DNA of 64,000 nt from Flavobacteriales bacterium ALC-1. GTDB lineage: Bacteria; Bacteroidota; Bacteroidia; Flavobacteriales; Flavobacteriaceae. A program made the translations under genes and the position numbers. The notes under the pieces are model-generated. The model ran no database searches, was not told the origin of the DNA, and was given only the letters and a program-made list of their open reading frames with translations. The stretch covers positions 107,501-171,500 of the forward strand of contig ABHI01000004.1 in NCBI GenBank assembly GCA_000171875.1, given 5' to 3'. Below are positions 53,419 through 62,481 of this stretch, in pieces (position 1 is the first letter of the stretch; every line of letters begins with the position of its first letter).

Positions 53419-54101
53419 ATTTACTGCTCATGGCTGTTGCACCAGTAATGGTGATTATTGTATATATCTACTTTCAAGATAAATATGAAAAAGAGCCAAT
53501 TGGGCTCATGATAGCTAGTTTTTTTTTAGGAGCAATAGTTAGTATTCTTATTGTTACAGCCTTATATTTTTTTACTGGTCGCTTTATTCCAATTACTGAT
53601 GAGTTTAGTGTTTGGCAACAGTTTATACAAGCCTTTTTTGTTGTTGCACTGGCTGAGGAATTTAGTAAGTATGTCATTGTAAAGTACTTTAACCAACCTA
53701 AAAAAGCATTTAATGAGCCTTACGATGGTATTGTCTATGCTGTTATGGTGTCCATGGGTTTTGCATGCACGGAAAATATAATGTATGTCTTAGAAGGTGG
53801 TTATCAAACTGCAATTCTAAGAGCCTTTACAGCTGTACCTGCTCATGCAACATTTGGGATTTTAATGGGTTATTACATGGGTAAAGCGAAATTCTCAAAT
53901 AATAGGTTTAAGCTTAATATGGCTGGCTTATTTTTAGCTGTACTCTTTCATGGAGCTTATGATTTTTTCTTATTTATTAGATTTATTCCTGGCATTTCAA
54001 TTGGAGCATTTGTTTCACTCATTATAGGAATCATCTTATCTCGAAAAGCCATCAAAAAACATCAAGAAGATTCAAACTTTAAATCTTTAGAAGATTCTTA
54101 A
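53415..54101 (+). CDS. PrsW-family intramembrane metalloprotease
   Basis: A 228-residue membrane protein with about eight hydrophobic segments. Family motifs are present: YEKEPIGLMIASFFLGAI, FVVALAEEFSKY (EExxK, the glutamates are catalytic), TAVPAHATFGILMGYYMGK (HAxxG) and LFHGAYDFF. In Bacillus PrsW makes the site-1 cut of the anti-sigma factor RsiW; no anti-sigma gene is nearby, so its target here is unknown. Its ATG overlaps the stop of the Nudix gene. Confidence 0.86.
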   Translation: MNLLLMAVAPVMVIIVYIYFQDKYEKEPIGLMIASFFLGAIVSILIVTALYFFTGRFIPITDEFSVWQQFIQAFFVVALAEEFSKYVIVKYFNQPKKAFNEPYDGIVYAVMVSMGFACTENIMYVLEGGYQTAILRAFTAVPAHATFGILMGYYMGKAKFSNNRFKLNMAGLFLAVLFHGAYDFFLFIRFIPGISIGAFVSLIIGIILSRKAIKKHQEDSNFKSLEDS

Positions 54102-54175
54102 AATAAGCTGATTATTTTCATATTTTGTTTGCTGATTTAGTTTTAATTTAGCAATTCGTTAATAACTCAAAGTTT

Positions 54176-54652
54176 ATGTACAAAATAAAAGTGAATACTT
54201 CACATCAGTTTGAAGTCACAAAAGAAGATACGCAAGCATTGGATGCTATAGCATCTACTTCAGATAATTTTCACATACTACAAAATAACGCCTCTGTAAA
54301 AGCTTCTATTTTAAGTTCAGATTTTAACACAAAAACGTATACCATTAAGGTGAATAACAACATCTATAATGTCAATATTAATGACGCTCTAGATCAGCAA
54401 ATTGAAGCCTTAGGTTTTGAAGTCGGAGCATCTAAAAAGGTTAATAATATTAAGGCTCCAATGCCTGGTTTAATTTTAGAAATCAACGTTAATGTTGGTG
54501 ATGAAGTTAAAGAAGATGATGCGCTTTTAATATTGGAAGCTATGAAAATGGAAAACGTTATAAATTCACCAAGAGAAGGTGTTATAAAATCCATTGCCAT
54601 AAATCAAGGAGAAACTGTAGATAAGAATTCACTTTTAATAGAATTTGAATAA
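54176..54652 (+). CDS. biotin carboxyl carrier protein of an acyl-CoA carboxylase
   Basis: A 158-residue biotin carrier. The biotinyl domain (about 85-158) has APMPGLILEINVNVGD and the biotinylation site EAMKMENV, with K124 modified by BirA. The N-terminal half is a beta-rich stretch that would bind the partner subunits, as in propionyl-/acyl-CoA carboxylases. It heads a three-gene operon with biotin carboxylase and carboxyltransferase subunits. Confidence 0.9.
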   Translation: MYKIKVNTSHQFEVTKEDTQALDAIASTSDNFHILQNNASVKASILSSDFNTKTYTIKVNNNIYNVNINDALDQQIEALGFEVGASKKVNNIKAPMPGLILEINVNVGDEVKEDDALLILEAMKMENVINSPREGVIKSIAINQGETVDKNSLLIEFE

Positions 54653-54653
54653 T

Positions 54654-56093
54654 ATGAAGAAGCTATTAGTTGCAAATCGTGGTGAAATTGCCATAAGAGT
54701 AATGCGTACTGCAAAGAAAATGGGAATAAAAACCGTTGCTGTTTTTTCTGAAGTGGATAGAAATGCATTACACGTTAAATATGCTGATGAAGCAGTTTGC
54801 ATAGGACCTGCTCCATCAAACGAATCGTATTTAAAAGGAGATAAAATTATTGAAGTTGCCAAATCACTTCATGTAGATGCTATACATCCAGGTTATGGTT
54901 TCTTAAGTGAAAATGCCGATTTTGCAGAATTATGCGAAGCAAATGGCATTATTTTTATTGGTCCACGCTCTAAAGCCATAAAGGTTATGGGTAGTAAACT
55001 GGCAGCTAAAGAAACTGTAAAAGGCTACAATATACCTATGGTGCCAGGAACTGATGAAGCTATAACAGATATTCCTAAAGCTAAAAAAATTGCCAAAGAG
55101 ATTGGTTTTCCTATTCTAATTAAAGCTTCAGCTGGTGGTGGTGGAAAAGGTATGCGTATTGTTGAAAACGAAGCTGAATTTGAATCTCAAATGGATAGAG
55201 CGATTAGTGAAGCAACTAATGCATTTGGTGATGGTTCTGTATTTATTGAAAAGTATGTAGGTTCACCACGACATATCGAAATCCAAGTGATGGCAGACAT
55301 GCATGGTAATGTGCTTCATTTTTTTGAACGCGAATGTTCTGTACAACGTCGTCATCAAAAAGTAGTAGAAGAAGCACCTTCTGCTGTGTTAACACCGGAA
55401 TTACGAGAAAAAATGGGACAAGCAGCCATTAATGTAGCGCGTTCTTGTGATTATATTGGAGCAGGGACAGTAGAGTTTCTATTAGATGAAAATTTAAATT
55501 TCTATTTCTTAGAAATGAATACAAGACTGCAAGTTGAGCATCCAGTATCTGAATGGATTTCTGGAGTAGACTTGGTAGAATTACAAATCAAAGTAGCTCG
55601 TGGAGAAGAACTCGACATAAAACAAGAGGACTTAAAAATTAATGGTCACGCTTTAGAACTTCGTGTGTATGCTGAAGACCCAATGAATGACTTCCTACCT
55701 AGCGTTGGAAATTTAGAAGTGTATCAATTGCCAGAAGGAGACAATATAAGAGTTGATAATGGTTTTGAAGAAGGTATGGACATTCCTATCTATTACGATC
55801 CAATGTTATCAAAACTGATTACTTATGGTAATACCAGAGAGGAAGCCATTGAGTTAATGCTAAAAGCAATTGAAAACTATCATGTAAGAGGTGTTGAAAC
55901 CACCTTGCCTTTTGGTCGCTTTGTTTGTGAGCACGACGCTTTTAAAAGTGGAAATTTCGATACACATTTTGTAAAGAAGTACTACTCTCCTAGCCTACTA
56001 GAGAAACAACATAAGAATGAGGCTGAGATCGCAGCTAAAATTGCATTAAAGCGCTATTTAGAAGATCAGAAATTATTAAGACTACCTAACTAA
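54654..56093 (+). CDS. biotin carboxylase subunit of an acyl-CoA carboxylase
   Basis: A 479-residue ATP-grasp enzyme that carboxylates biotin with bicarbonate. Signatures include KKLLVANRGEIAIRVMRTAK at the start, HPGYGFLSENADFAE, the glycine-rich ATP loop ASAGGGGKGMRIV, the ERECSVQRRHQK stretch and EMNTRLQVEHPVSE. ATG at 54654 is preferred over TTG 54645; it begins 1 nt after the carrier-protein stop. It is of the type found in propionyl-/methylcrotonyl-CoA carboxylase alpha chains. Confidence 0.93.
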   Translation: MKKLLVANRGEIAIRVMRTAKKMGIKTVAVFSEVDRNALHVKYADEAVCIGPAPSNESYLKGDKIIEVAKSLHVDAIHPGYGFLSENADFAELCEANGIIFIGPRSKAIKVMGSKLAAKETVKGYNIPMVPGTDEAITDIPKAKKIAKEIGFPILIKASAGGGGKGMRIVENEAEFESQMDRAISEATNAFGDGSVFIEKYVGSPRHIEIQVMADMHGNVLHFFERECSVQRRHQKVVEEAPSAVLTPELREKMGQAAINVARSCDYIGAGTVEFLLDENLNFYFLEMNTRLQVEHPVSEWISGVDLVELQIKVARGEELDIKQEDLKINGHALELRVYAEDPMNDFLPSVGNLEVYQLPEGDNIRVDNGFEEGMDIPIYYDPMLSKLITYGNTREEAIELMLKAIENYHVRGVETTLPFGRFVCEHDAFKSGNFDTHFVKKYYSPSLLEKQHKNEAEIAAKIALKRYLEDQKLLRLPN

Positions 56094-56099
56094 GACATT

Positions 56100-57641
56100 A
56101 TGGATTCCAAAATAAAAACACTTCAAGACAAATTAGCATTAGCCAAATTAGGTGGTGGACAAAAACGTATAGACAAACAACACCAAAAGAAAAAATTAAC
56201 CGCTAGAGAGCGTGTAATGTATCTTTTAGACGAAGGTTCTTTTGAAGAAATTGGAGCTTTAGTCACGCACAGAACTAAAGATTTCGGAATGGCAGATCAA
56301 CAGTTCTATGGTGATGGTGTCGTTACAGGATATGGTACTGTAAATGGGAGATTGATATACATCTTTGCTCAAGATTTTACCGTTTTTGGTGGTTCATTAT
56401 CTGAAACTCATGCCGAAAAAATCTGTAAGATTATGGATATGGCTGTTAATGTTGGTGCACCAATCATTGGATTGAATGATTCTGGTGGAGCACGTATTCA
56501 AGAAGGTGTACGTTCTTTAGGTGGCTATGCAGATATCTTTTATAGAAACGTCCAGGCCTCTGGAGTGATTCCTCAGATTTCTGCCATTATGGGTCCTTGT
56601 GCTGGTGGAGCGGTTTATTCGCCTGCTATGACCGATTTTACCTTAATGGTAGAAGACACAAGTTATATGTTCGTTACTGGACCAAATGTTGTAAAAACGG
56701 TTACTAACGAAGAAGTTACAAGTGAAGAACTTGGTGGTGCTAGTGTGCATTCTTCAAAATCTGGTGTCGCTCATAAAACGGCAGCGAATGATGTAGAGTG
56801 TTTAGAAGATGTGAAAACACTATTAAGTTACTTACCACAAAGTAATAGAGAAAAACCTCAGGATATTGAAGTAGAGCTAAAGGAAGAAGCTAGAGAAACA
56901 TTAGCGTCTATTGTTCCTGAAAACCCTAATAAGCCTTACGATATGCATCAAGTGATTGAAGGTATTATCGATGCCGATTCATTCTATGAAATTCATAAAG
57001 ACTTTGCCGAGAATATCATTGTTGGTTTTGCACGTTTAGGAGGGAAATCTGTTGGTATAGTTGCTAACCAACCTATGTTTTTAGCTGGTGTACTCGATGT
57101 TAATAGTTCTACAAAAGCTGCACGTTTTGTACGTTTTTGTGACTGCTTTAATATTCCATTACTTGTTTTGGAAGATGTTCCAGGCTTTTTACCAGGCACT
57201 GACCAAGAATGGAATGCAATTATTACCAATGGTGCTAAATTATTATATGCATTTAGTGAAGCCACAGTACCAAGAGTAACAGTAATTACAAGAAAAGCTT
57301 ATGGAGGTGCATATGATGTCATGAACTCTAAACACATTGGAGCGGATATGAACTTTGCATGGCCAAATGCTGAAATCGCCGTAATGGGAGCCAAAGGTGC
57401 AGCAGAAATTATCTTTAAACGAGAAATCTTGTCTGCAGATGACAAAGAAGCGAAGTGGAAAGAAAAAGAAGCTGAATATGCTGAACTTTTTGCTAATCCC
57501 TATAGTGCAGCAGAACGTGGCTTTGTAGATGAAGTTATTTTACCAGAAAACACAAGACGAAAACTGATAAAAGCGTTTAGTATGCTTGAGAATAAAGAAG
57601 TTGTGAAGCCTAATCGTAAGCATGGAAATATTCCTTTGTAA
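56100..57641 (+). CDS. acyl-CoA carboxylase carboxyltransferase subunit (PccB-like)
   Basis: Transfers CO2 from biotin to an acyl-CoA, most likely propionyl-CoA. The 513-residue crotonase-fold protein has both N and C halves fused. Conserved regions are [53 protein letters not shown], the [16 protein letters not shown] loop, and [14 protein letters not shown] with a C-terminal [18 protein letters not shown]. The size and fused halves fit the propionyl-CoA type. It ends at a strong terminator. Confidence 0.93.
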   Translation: MDSKIKTLQDKLALAKLGGGQKRIDKQHQKKKLTARERVMYLLDEGSFEEIGALVTHRTKDFGMADQQFYGDGVVTGYGTVNGRLIYIFAQDFTVFGGSLSETHAEKICKIMDMAVNVGAPIIGLNDSGGARIQEGVRSLGGYADIFYRNVQASGVIPQISAIMGPCAGGAVYSPAMTDFTLMVEDTSYMFVTGPNVVKTVTNEEVTSEELGGASVHSSKSGVAHKTAANDVECLEDVKTLLSYLPQSNREKPQDIEVELKEEARETLASIVPENPNKPYDMHQVIEGIIDADSFYEIHKDFAENIIVGFARLGGKSVGIVANQPMFLAGVLDVNSSTKAARFVRFCDCFNIPLLVLEDVPGFLPGTDQEWNAIITNGAKLLYAFSEATVPRVTVITRKAYGGAYDVMNSKHIGADMNFAWPNAEIAVMGAKGAAEIIFKREILSADDKEAKWKEKEAEYAELFANPYSAAERGFVDEVILPENTRRKLIKAFSMLENKEVVKPNRKHGNIPL

Positions 57642-57646
57642 ATAAT

Positions 57647-57678
57647 AAAACGGTTTGAGTCATTGCTCAAACCGTTTT
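57647..57678. terminator. bidirectional intrinsic terminator
   Basis: A perfect 13-bp stem (AAAACGGTTTGAG / CTCAAACCGTTTT) with a TCATTG loop lies between the convergent carboxylase operon and monooxygenase gene. Confidence 0.92.
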
Positions 57679-57689
57679 AATTTTAACTA

Positions 57690-57983
57690 TTAACCAATTA
57701 TAGTCATTTCATTTAAGGTGAACGTTTCTACTGCACCATCTGTAGCTTTCATATATTCAGCCAAATGTGTGTTATTCATATGTGTTTGCCATAAGTCTCT
57801 GTTCTCCCAGTTTTCATAAAACAAAAACAAATTTTCATTTTCATTATCTTGGTGTAAATCGTAATTAATACAACCTTTCTCTGCTCTAGTTATATCAATT
57901 AATTTCAGCAATTCTCTTTTTACTAAATCTCTGTGCTCTTCTTTTGCTAGTATTCTAGCAACAATTGTTAATTGATTTGACAT
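57690..57983 (-). CDS. putative quinol monooxygenase (ABM domain)
   Basis: A 97-residue dimeric ferredoxin-like protein of the antibiotic-biosynthesis-monooxygenase family (YgiN-like). The pattern LTIVARILAKEEHRDLVKREL, EKGCINYDLHQDNENENLFLF and YENWENRDLWQTHMNNTHL is typical. These cofactor-free enzymes oxidise quinols or handle reactive carbonyl/flavin compounds. It starts 10 nt after the nitroreductase gene, in an operon that an HxlR regulator probably controls. Confidence 0.88.
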   Translation of the reverse strand: MSNQLTIVARILAKEEHRDLVKRELLKLIDITRAEKGCINYDLHQDNENENLFLFYENWENRDLWQTHMNNTHLAEYMKATDGAVETFTLNEMTIIG

Positions 57984-57993
57984 ATTTAATATT

Positions 57994-58593
57994 TTAAATT
58001 GATTTAATTACTTCTTCGATGTTCATTCTTGATTTTGGTTTCTTATGAGGTTGATTAAAATCATCTTCAGATCTGTAGCCTATAGCTACTGCTACAATTG
58101 ATGCATAATCAGTTTGCCCAAGAATCTTATCATAATTCTCAGGCTCAATACCTTCCATTGGTGTTGAGTCTATTCCCATATTAGCACAAGCGCTTAAAAA
58201 AACACCAACTGCCAAATACACCTGTCTATCAAACCAAGATTTGATTTCAGCTTCTGGTAAAGGTTTAATAAATTCTTTATAATAATTTACTGCCCCTTCT
58301 GGTAATTCTTCTTCTATTTGTTTTTCAAATAATGACAAATCATTTATTCGACTAAAGACAACAACAGTATCACTATCTATTACTTTTTGAGTATTTAACC
58401 ACGATACTTTTGAAAGTTCATCTTTGGTTGAAGCATCTGAAATAAAGGTAAACTGCCAAGGTTGGCTATTTATAGAGGAAGGGCTTAATCTTAAAATTTC
58501 TTTTAAGTCTTCAATTTTTTTAGATTCTATTTTCTTTGAAGCATCATACTTTTTTGTGGTATAACGCCCTTGCATGTTTTTTATAAAACTCAT
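57994..58593 (-). CDS. nitroreductase-family oxidoreductase
   Basis: A 199-residue FMN-dependent NAD(P)H oxidoreductase (NfsB-like). The phosphate/FMN-binding start is MQGRYTTKKYDASKKI, then LRLSPSSINSQPWQFTFI, and near the end YASIVAVAIGYRSEDDF. Reduces quinones and nitro compounds, a common defence against electrophiles. It is first in a leftward operon with the quinol monooxygenase and is divergent from hxlR; the promoters overlap in a palindromic operator. Confidence 0.92.
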   Translation of the reverse strand: MSFIKNMQGRYTTKKYDASKKIESKKIEDLKEILRLSPSSINSQPWQFTFISDASTKDELSKVSWLNTQKVIDSDTVVVFSRINDLSLFEKQIEEELPEGAVNYYKEFIKPLPEAEIKSWFDRQVYLAVGVFLSACANMGIDSTPMEGIEPENYDKILGQTDYASIVAVAIGYRSEDDFNQPHKKPKSRMNIEEVIKSI

Positions 58594-58607
58594 TATTATT
58601 TATTTTA

Positions 58608-58642
58608 ACTATACTTTTTATAGTTGCAAAACTAAGTATAGT
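58608..58642. promoter_or_regulatory. HxlR operator candidate
   Basis: ACTATACTT (58608-58616) and AAGTATAGT (58634-58642) form a perfect 9-bp inverted repeat with a 17-nt spacer. Inside lies a second, shorter pair, TAGTT (58621-58625) / AACTA (58630-58634). It covers key elements of both divergent promoters. Function inferred. Confidence 0.65.
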
Positions 58643-58654
58643 ATTTTATCTTTG
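58624..58654 (+). promoter_or_regulatory. hxlR promoter
   Basis: TTG (58624-58626), 20 nt, TATCTTTG (58647-58654), about 30 nt ahead of the hxlR start. Confidence 0.65.
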
Positions 58655-58657
58655 CAA
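58627..58657 (-). promoter_or_regulatory. nitroreductase promoter
   Basis: On the minus strand TTG (58657-58655), 20 nt, TAGTTTTG (58634-58627). It overlaps the opposite hxlR promoter almost fully, so polymerase can use only one at a time, and the shared operator can block both. Confidence 0.6.
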
Positions 58658-58683
58658 TAACGGTCAAAAATGATAGTATAAAA

Positions 58684-59025
58684 ATGGCAGATAAAATTCA
58701 GGAAAAATACACCTATAATGGAAAAGAATACCCTTGCTGTGCAAGCTTAACTATGGGAGTGATAGGAGGTAAATGGAAAACTGTAATTTTATTTCATTTG
58801 ATAGGTCATACTCTTAGATATAATGAATTAAGAAAATTAATGCCTACTGTTACCGAACGTACACTAAGTTTACAATTAAAGAAACTTGAAGATGATAAAA
58901 TCATTGAGCGTAAAGTATATACTAAAAAACCACCGCTTAGGGTAGAATATAAACTTACAGACTTAGGTGAATCGTTAATTCCAATAATCAGTTCTATAGC
59001 AGAATGGGGAAATTCAGTTTCTTGA
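58684..59025 (+). CDS. HxlR-family transcriptional regulator
   Basis: A 113-residue winged-helix regulator. The family opening YPCCASLTMGVIGGKWK has a conserved cysteine (redox or electrophile sensing in relatives such as HypR/YodB), followed by LRYNELRKLMPTVTERTLSLQL and the wing YTKKPPLRVEYKLTDLG. It is divergent from the nitroreductase/monooxygenase pair, a typical arrangement for quinone- or aldehyde-responsive HxlR proteins. Its own promoter overlaps the shared operator, so it probably represses itself too. Confidence 0.9.
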   Translation: MADKIQEKYTYNGKEYPCCASLTMGVIGGKWKTVILFHLIGHTLRYNELRKLMPTVTERTLSLQLKKLEDDKIIERKVYTKKPPLRVEYKLTDLGESLIPIISSIAEWGNSVS

Positions 59026-59032
59026 TTCTTTT

Positions 59033-59563
59033 TCAATCAAAAATTCGTCCATAATAATTTAAATCCACAATTTCACCTTTAGTAGTCTTATAATCTCTTC
59101 GAATGGTACCTTCGAGCTCAAAACCATTTTTAAGAATAACGGCTACGCTTCCTTTATTTCTTGAGCTCGCTCTACAGAGTAGTTTTATAAACTTGTACTC
59201 TTCAACAATATGATCCACAACCAAATTTGTAGCTTTTGAAACAATACCTTTACCTTCGTAACGACTATCAATAAAAGAACCTAACTCTGCTTTAGGTACA
59301 TTCATATCTATATTCTTTACATCAACAAGACCAATGAATTCATTGGTATTAACATCGGTAATCATATAGGGTAAATAACCAATAGCTTTAATTCGTTTCT
59401 GTATGTCTTCACAATAAACCAAAGTGTCTTCAAGCGTTCGTGTTTTAGAAACTGTACCTGCAAAAAAATCTTCGAGCCTTGCTCTATTGCTATCTATTAA
59501 ATTAAAAAGTGCTTCACCTTCATTGGGTTGGAGTAAGTCAATTTTAAAACTATCAAATGTCAT
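59033..59563 (-). CDS. GNAT-family N-acetyltransferase
   Basis: A 176-residue RimJ/RimL-type acetyltransferase starting MTFDSFKIDLLQPNEGEALF. The acetyl-CoA region is EFIGLVDVKNIDMNVPKAEL, then DSRYEGKGIVSKATNLVVDH, RASSRNKGSVAVILKNGFELEG and a C-terminal YYGRIFD. ATG 59563 is chosen, since longer in-frame starts (to 59650) would overlap the amidohydrolase gene and add no conserved sequence. The substrate is unknown. It follows that gene by 7 nt in the same direction. Confidence 0.86.
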   Translation of the reverse strand: MTFDSFKIDLLQPNEGEALFNLIDSNRARLEDFFAGTVSKTRTLEDTLVYCEDIQKRIKAIGYLPYMITDVNTNEFIGLVDVKNIDMNVPKAELGSFIDSRYEGKGIVSKATNLVVDHIVEEYKFIKLLCRASSRNKGSVAVILKNGFELEGTIRRDYKTTKGEIVDLNYYGRIFD

Positions 59564-59570
59564 TTTTATG

Positions 59571-60659
59571 CTATTTTGGGAATTTGCTCGCATCAATTCC
59601 TGGCACAATGCGAAGTGCATTTTTATAGTATACTTTTTTAAGGACTTCATCCGATAAATCTAGTCCATACATTGGCCAAAACGCATGATACTTTTTATGG
59701 TAAGGGAAATATTCATCATCAGATTCTAAGACTCTAAAATAGGTTGGAAACTCATTTGGTTTCCAACTGTCTTTACCAAATAAAATACGGTCTTGGTATT
59801 TTTCAAAAAAGGCTTTAGCAAATCTTGGTTGACGGCCTAACTCAGCTATGATGGCTCCAATACCAACATTCATATTTGGCATTTCATCTAACAGCTCACC
59901 TAGCTTCCCTAAATCATTAGCAAACCAACCCATATGCGCATTTATAAAAGTGGTATTCTTATGTTTTTTAAACATGTTGTGCTGTTCTTGGATAATCTGT
60001 TCCCAGGGTGCAGGATTAGTAGCATTTCTTTTACGTCTTGGATGTGTTTTTAACTCCAGCCAACGTTCATTATCACCATCAAAGTCTTCCCAAAACAGTT
60101 TTGGATCAGCTGAATGAATTAAAACCGGAATCCCTAATTCACCACATTTAGCCCAGATAGGATCTAATCGTTCATCATCAATTGCCAAACGCTTACCATC
60201 AGAATCGTTGTTTCGCAATCCTAAACTCTTATAGACTTTAAGTCCAACAGCCCCAGCCTTAACATCAGCTTCCAATTGTTTTACTTTTCTTTCTATCCAT
60301 CCATCTGCTCCAGCCCCTTCAAAATTGATATTACAAAACAACACAAAACGACCAGGATAATTAGCCTTTGCATTAGCCAGAGCCTGCTTCAAATTATCCC
60401 CTGTCCTACCGCTTAAATTGACCATGACTTGTAAATTCAGTGTATCCATAGCAGTAACTACTGGCTTTAAATCTTGAGTTGCCATTCTATATTGGTGACC
60501 GTGCACATCAATAAAAGGAAACTTGGCTTTCTTTACAATATTGCCTGGAACTACTAATGTTGATTTTGGATTGTAGTCTTCAAACGTTAAGTCTTCTTGA
60601 GAAAATGATACTATTGTAACTAAACATAGAATTATAAGTGTATAGTATTTTAATTGCAT
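59571..60659 (-). CDS. amidohydrolase-family protein, exported
   Basis: A 362-residue metal-dependent hydrolase of the amidohydrolase 2 type (PF04909-like) with a signal peptide (MQLKYYTLIILCLVTIVSFSQ). The metal-site elements are present: KFPFIDVHGHQYRM, GIPVLIHSADPKLFWED, TTFINAHMGWFAND and LFGKDSWKPNEFP (the Asp). Members include decarboxylases and lactonases; the substrate is unknown. Being exported is less usual. It is probably co-transcribed with the GNAT gene. Confidence 0.86.
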   Translation of the reverse strand: MQLKYYTLIILCLVTIVSFSQEDLTFEDYNPKSTLVVPGNIVKKAKFPFIDVHGHQYRMATQDLKPVVTAMDTLNLQVMVNLSGRTGDNLKQALANAKANYPGRFVLFCNINFEGAGADGWIERKVKQLEADVKAGAVGLKVYKSLGLRNNDSDGKRLAIDDERLDPIWAKCGELGIPVLIHSADPKLFWEDFDGDNERWLELKTHPRRKRNATNPAPWEQIIQEQHNMFKKHKNTTFINAHMGWFANDLGKLGELLDEMPNMNVGIGAIIAELGRQPRFAKAFFEKYQDRILFGKDSWKPNEFPTYFRVLESDDEYFPYHKKYHAFWPMYGLDLSDEVLKKVYYKNALRIVPGIDASKFPK

Positions 60660-60739
60660 GGTAATATCTATTTAAGCTTTAAAGTTAACGAACTAGAGCA
60701 GTTCAAATTTTTATTTATGATGGGTTTAACATCAAATCA

Positions 60740-61186
60740 TTAAGAGTCTAATAAACGTCTATGGTAGTTTATTTGTCCCAAATGATAAGCTAAGTGCATC
60801 GCTAAATGCACTAAAAAATATTCTGTAGTCATAGTGTCTTCAGAAACACGTCGTTTATATTCTTTTTGTAAATCTTCTTGAGTTAAGCTTTTTAAGGTTT
60901 GTTCTACAATAGCAATAGTATCATCAACTTGTTTTATCAATTCTTCCCTTGAAACATCCTTAAGAGAAAATTCTAATTCACGTTGTCTTATATAACCAGT
61001 ATTTCCCATTGTCGCTCCAATAAAATGGTTTAGATTTCCAACAAGGTGTAGACATAAATTGCCTGCACAATTAGAAATATCTTTGGTTACAATCCATAAG
61101 TTTTTCTCTTCTTGGTACAAATTCACTTCGTCCTTTAAAGCATTTAAGTCCCTGCTAAATAACCTAATTAATGTGTCTGTCAGCAT
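60740..61186 (-). CDS. DinB-like (DUF1572) protein
   Basis: A 148-residue four-helix-bundle protein. The DinB-type histidines lie in LCLHLVGNLNHFIG and in HLAMHLAYHLGQINYHRRLL. It is a second member of this superfamily in the window (the other is at 48663) with only modest similarity in sequence. Cytoplasmic; function unknown, probably metal-dependent. Confidence 0.83.
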   Translation of the reverse strand: MLTDTLIRLFSRDLNALKDEVNLYQEEKNLWIVTKDISNCAGNLCLHLVGNLNHFIGATMGNTGYIRQRELEFSLKDVSREELIKQVDDTIAIVEQTLKSLTQEDLQKEYKRRVSEDTMTTEYFLVHLAMHLAYHLGQINYHRRLLDS

Positions 61187-61269
61187 ACTATGCGTGTATT
61201 AAATAAAGATATCTGATATTACTATAATATCTACTCAAAAATAGTCAATAATTGACTTACTTTTACGCC

Positions 61270-62481
61270 ATGCAAAATCAAAAACGGTCGCAAATAGAAT
61301 TTGTAGTCTTAATGGCTGCGTTAATGTCTATAGTGGCATTATCTATTGATGCCGTTTTACCAGCTTTGCCAATTATTGGTGAATATTTGAATGTTGCTAA
61401 CCCTTTAGACAACCCTAAATTAATTACTTCAATCTTTTTAGGCTTAGGTATAGGTCAGTTAATTTTTGGGCCGCTATCGGATAGTTTTGGGCGTAAACCA
61501 ATCGTCTATGTCGGATTTATACTTTTTATAATTGCTTCCATTATCTGTGTTACAACAAAGAGTTTTGAAGTTATGCTATTTGGACGTTTATTACAAGGTA
61601 TCGCTTTAGCATCACCAAGAACAATGTGCATTGCTATGGTAAGAGACTCTTACGAAGGAGATTATATGGCTAAAATATTATCTATTGTAGTCATGGTATT
61701 TATTTTGGTTCCAATTATTGCTCCAACTCTAGGGCAATTTTTAATGAATCATTATGGTTGGAAGTTTATTTTCACTTTTACATTAATTTTCGGTCTAATA
61801 GTAATGCTATGGTTTTGGTTACGCCAACCTGAAACTTTAAAAGATAAGTACAAAATTCCTTACAGGCTTTCAATATTTAAAACAGGTACCATACAATTCT
61901 TTAAAATTAAATCAGCTGTAATCTATACGCTTCTATCAGGATTTATTACAGGGTCGTTTATGGTTTATTTGAGTACATCTCAGCAGATATTTGAAAAGCA
62001 ATATAATCTCGCTGAAGAGTTTCCATTAATCTTTGCGAGTTTAGCAATTTCAGTAGGCTTAGCTACTTTTATGAATAGCCAACTGGTTGTAAAATACGGG
62101 ATGAAACGTATTGTACACATCTCCATGCTAAGCTTTGTGCTTATTTCAATTATATTTTTAGCATTTTACCATTCAGACCAGAATCCTAGTATAGAAATAC
62201 TTATCACTTTCTTTGCGTTACAATTTTTTACTATTGGATTTTTATTTGGAAATTTAAGAGCTTTAGCTATGCAACCAATGGGCCATATTGCAGGTATTGG
62301 CTCTGCTTTAAACGGGTTTATCTCTACCGTAATGGCAGTTCCTATAGCTAATTATATTGGAAGTTATATTGATGGTTCAGTAAAGCCATTATTTATAGGC
62401 TTTTTGGTATGTGGATTAATTTCATTGTTATTATTCTATTTTAATAGCAACGCAGTATCCAAGCTTTCAAAAGTTAATTAA
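61270..62481 (+). CDS. Bcr/CflA-type MFS multidrug exporter
   Basis: A 403-residue membrane protein with twelve predicted helices. The Bcr/CflA pattern is seen in DAVLPALPIIGEYLNV, FLGLGIGQLIFGPLSDSFGRKP and GRLLQGIALASPRTMCIAMVRDSY; relatives export drugs or cysteine. ATG 61270 (MQNQKRSQIEF) is preferred over TTG 61252. The last 4 nt overlap the end of the convergent tsaC/yciO gene. Confidence 0.9.
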   Translation: MQNQKRSQIEFVVLMAALMSIVALSIDAVLPALPIIGEYLNVANPLDNPKLITSIFLGLGIGQLIFGPLSDSFGRKPIVYVGFILFIIASIICVTTKSFEVMLFGRLLQGIALASPRTMCIAMVRDSYEGDYMAKILSIVVMVFILVPIIAPTLGQFLMNHYGWKFIFTFTLIFGLIVMLWFWLRQPETLKDKYKIPYRLSIFKTGTIQFFKIKSAVIYTLLSGFITGSFMVYLSTSQQIFEKQYNLAEEFPLIFASLAISVGLATFMNSQLVVKYGMKRIVHISMLSFVLISIIFLAFYHSDQNPSIEILITFFALQFFTIGFLFGNLRALAMQPMGHIAGIGSALNGFISTVMAVPIANYIGSYIDGSVKPLFIGFLVCGLISLLLFYFNSNAVSKLSKVN

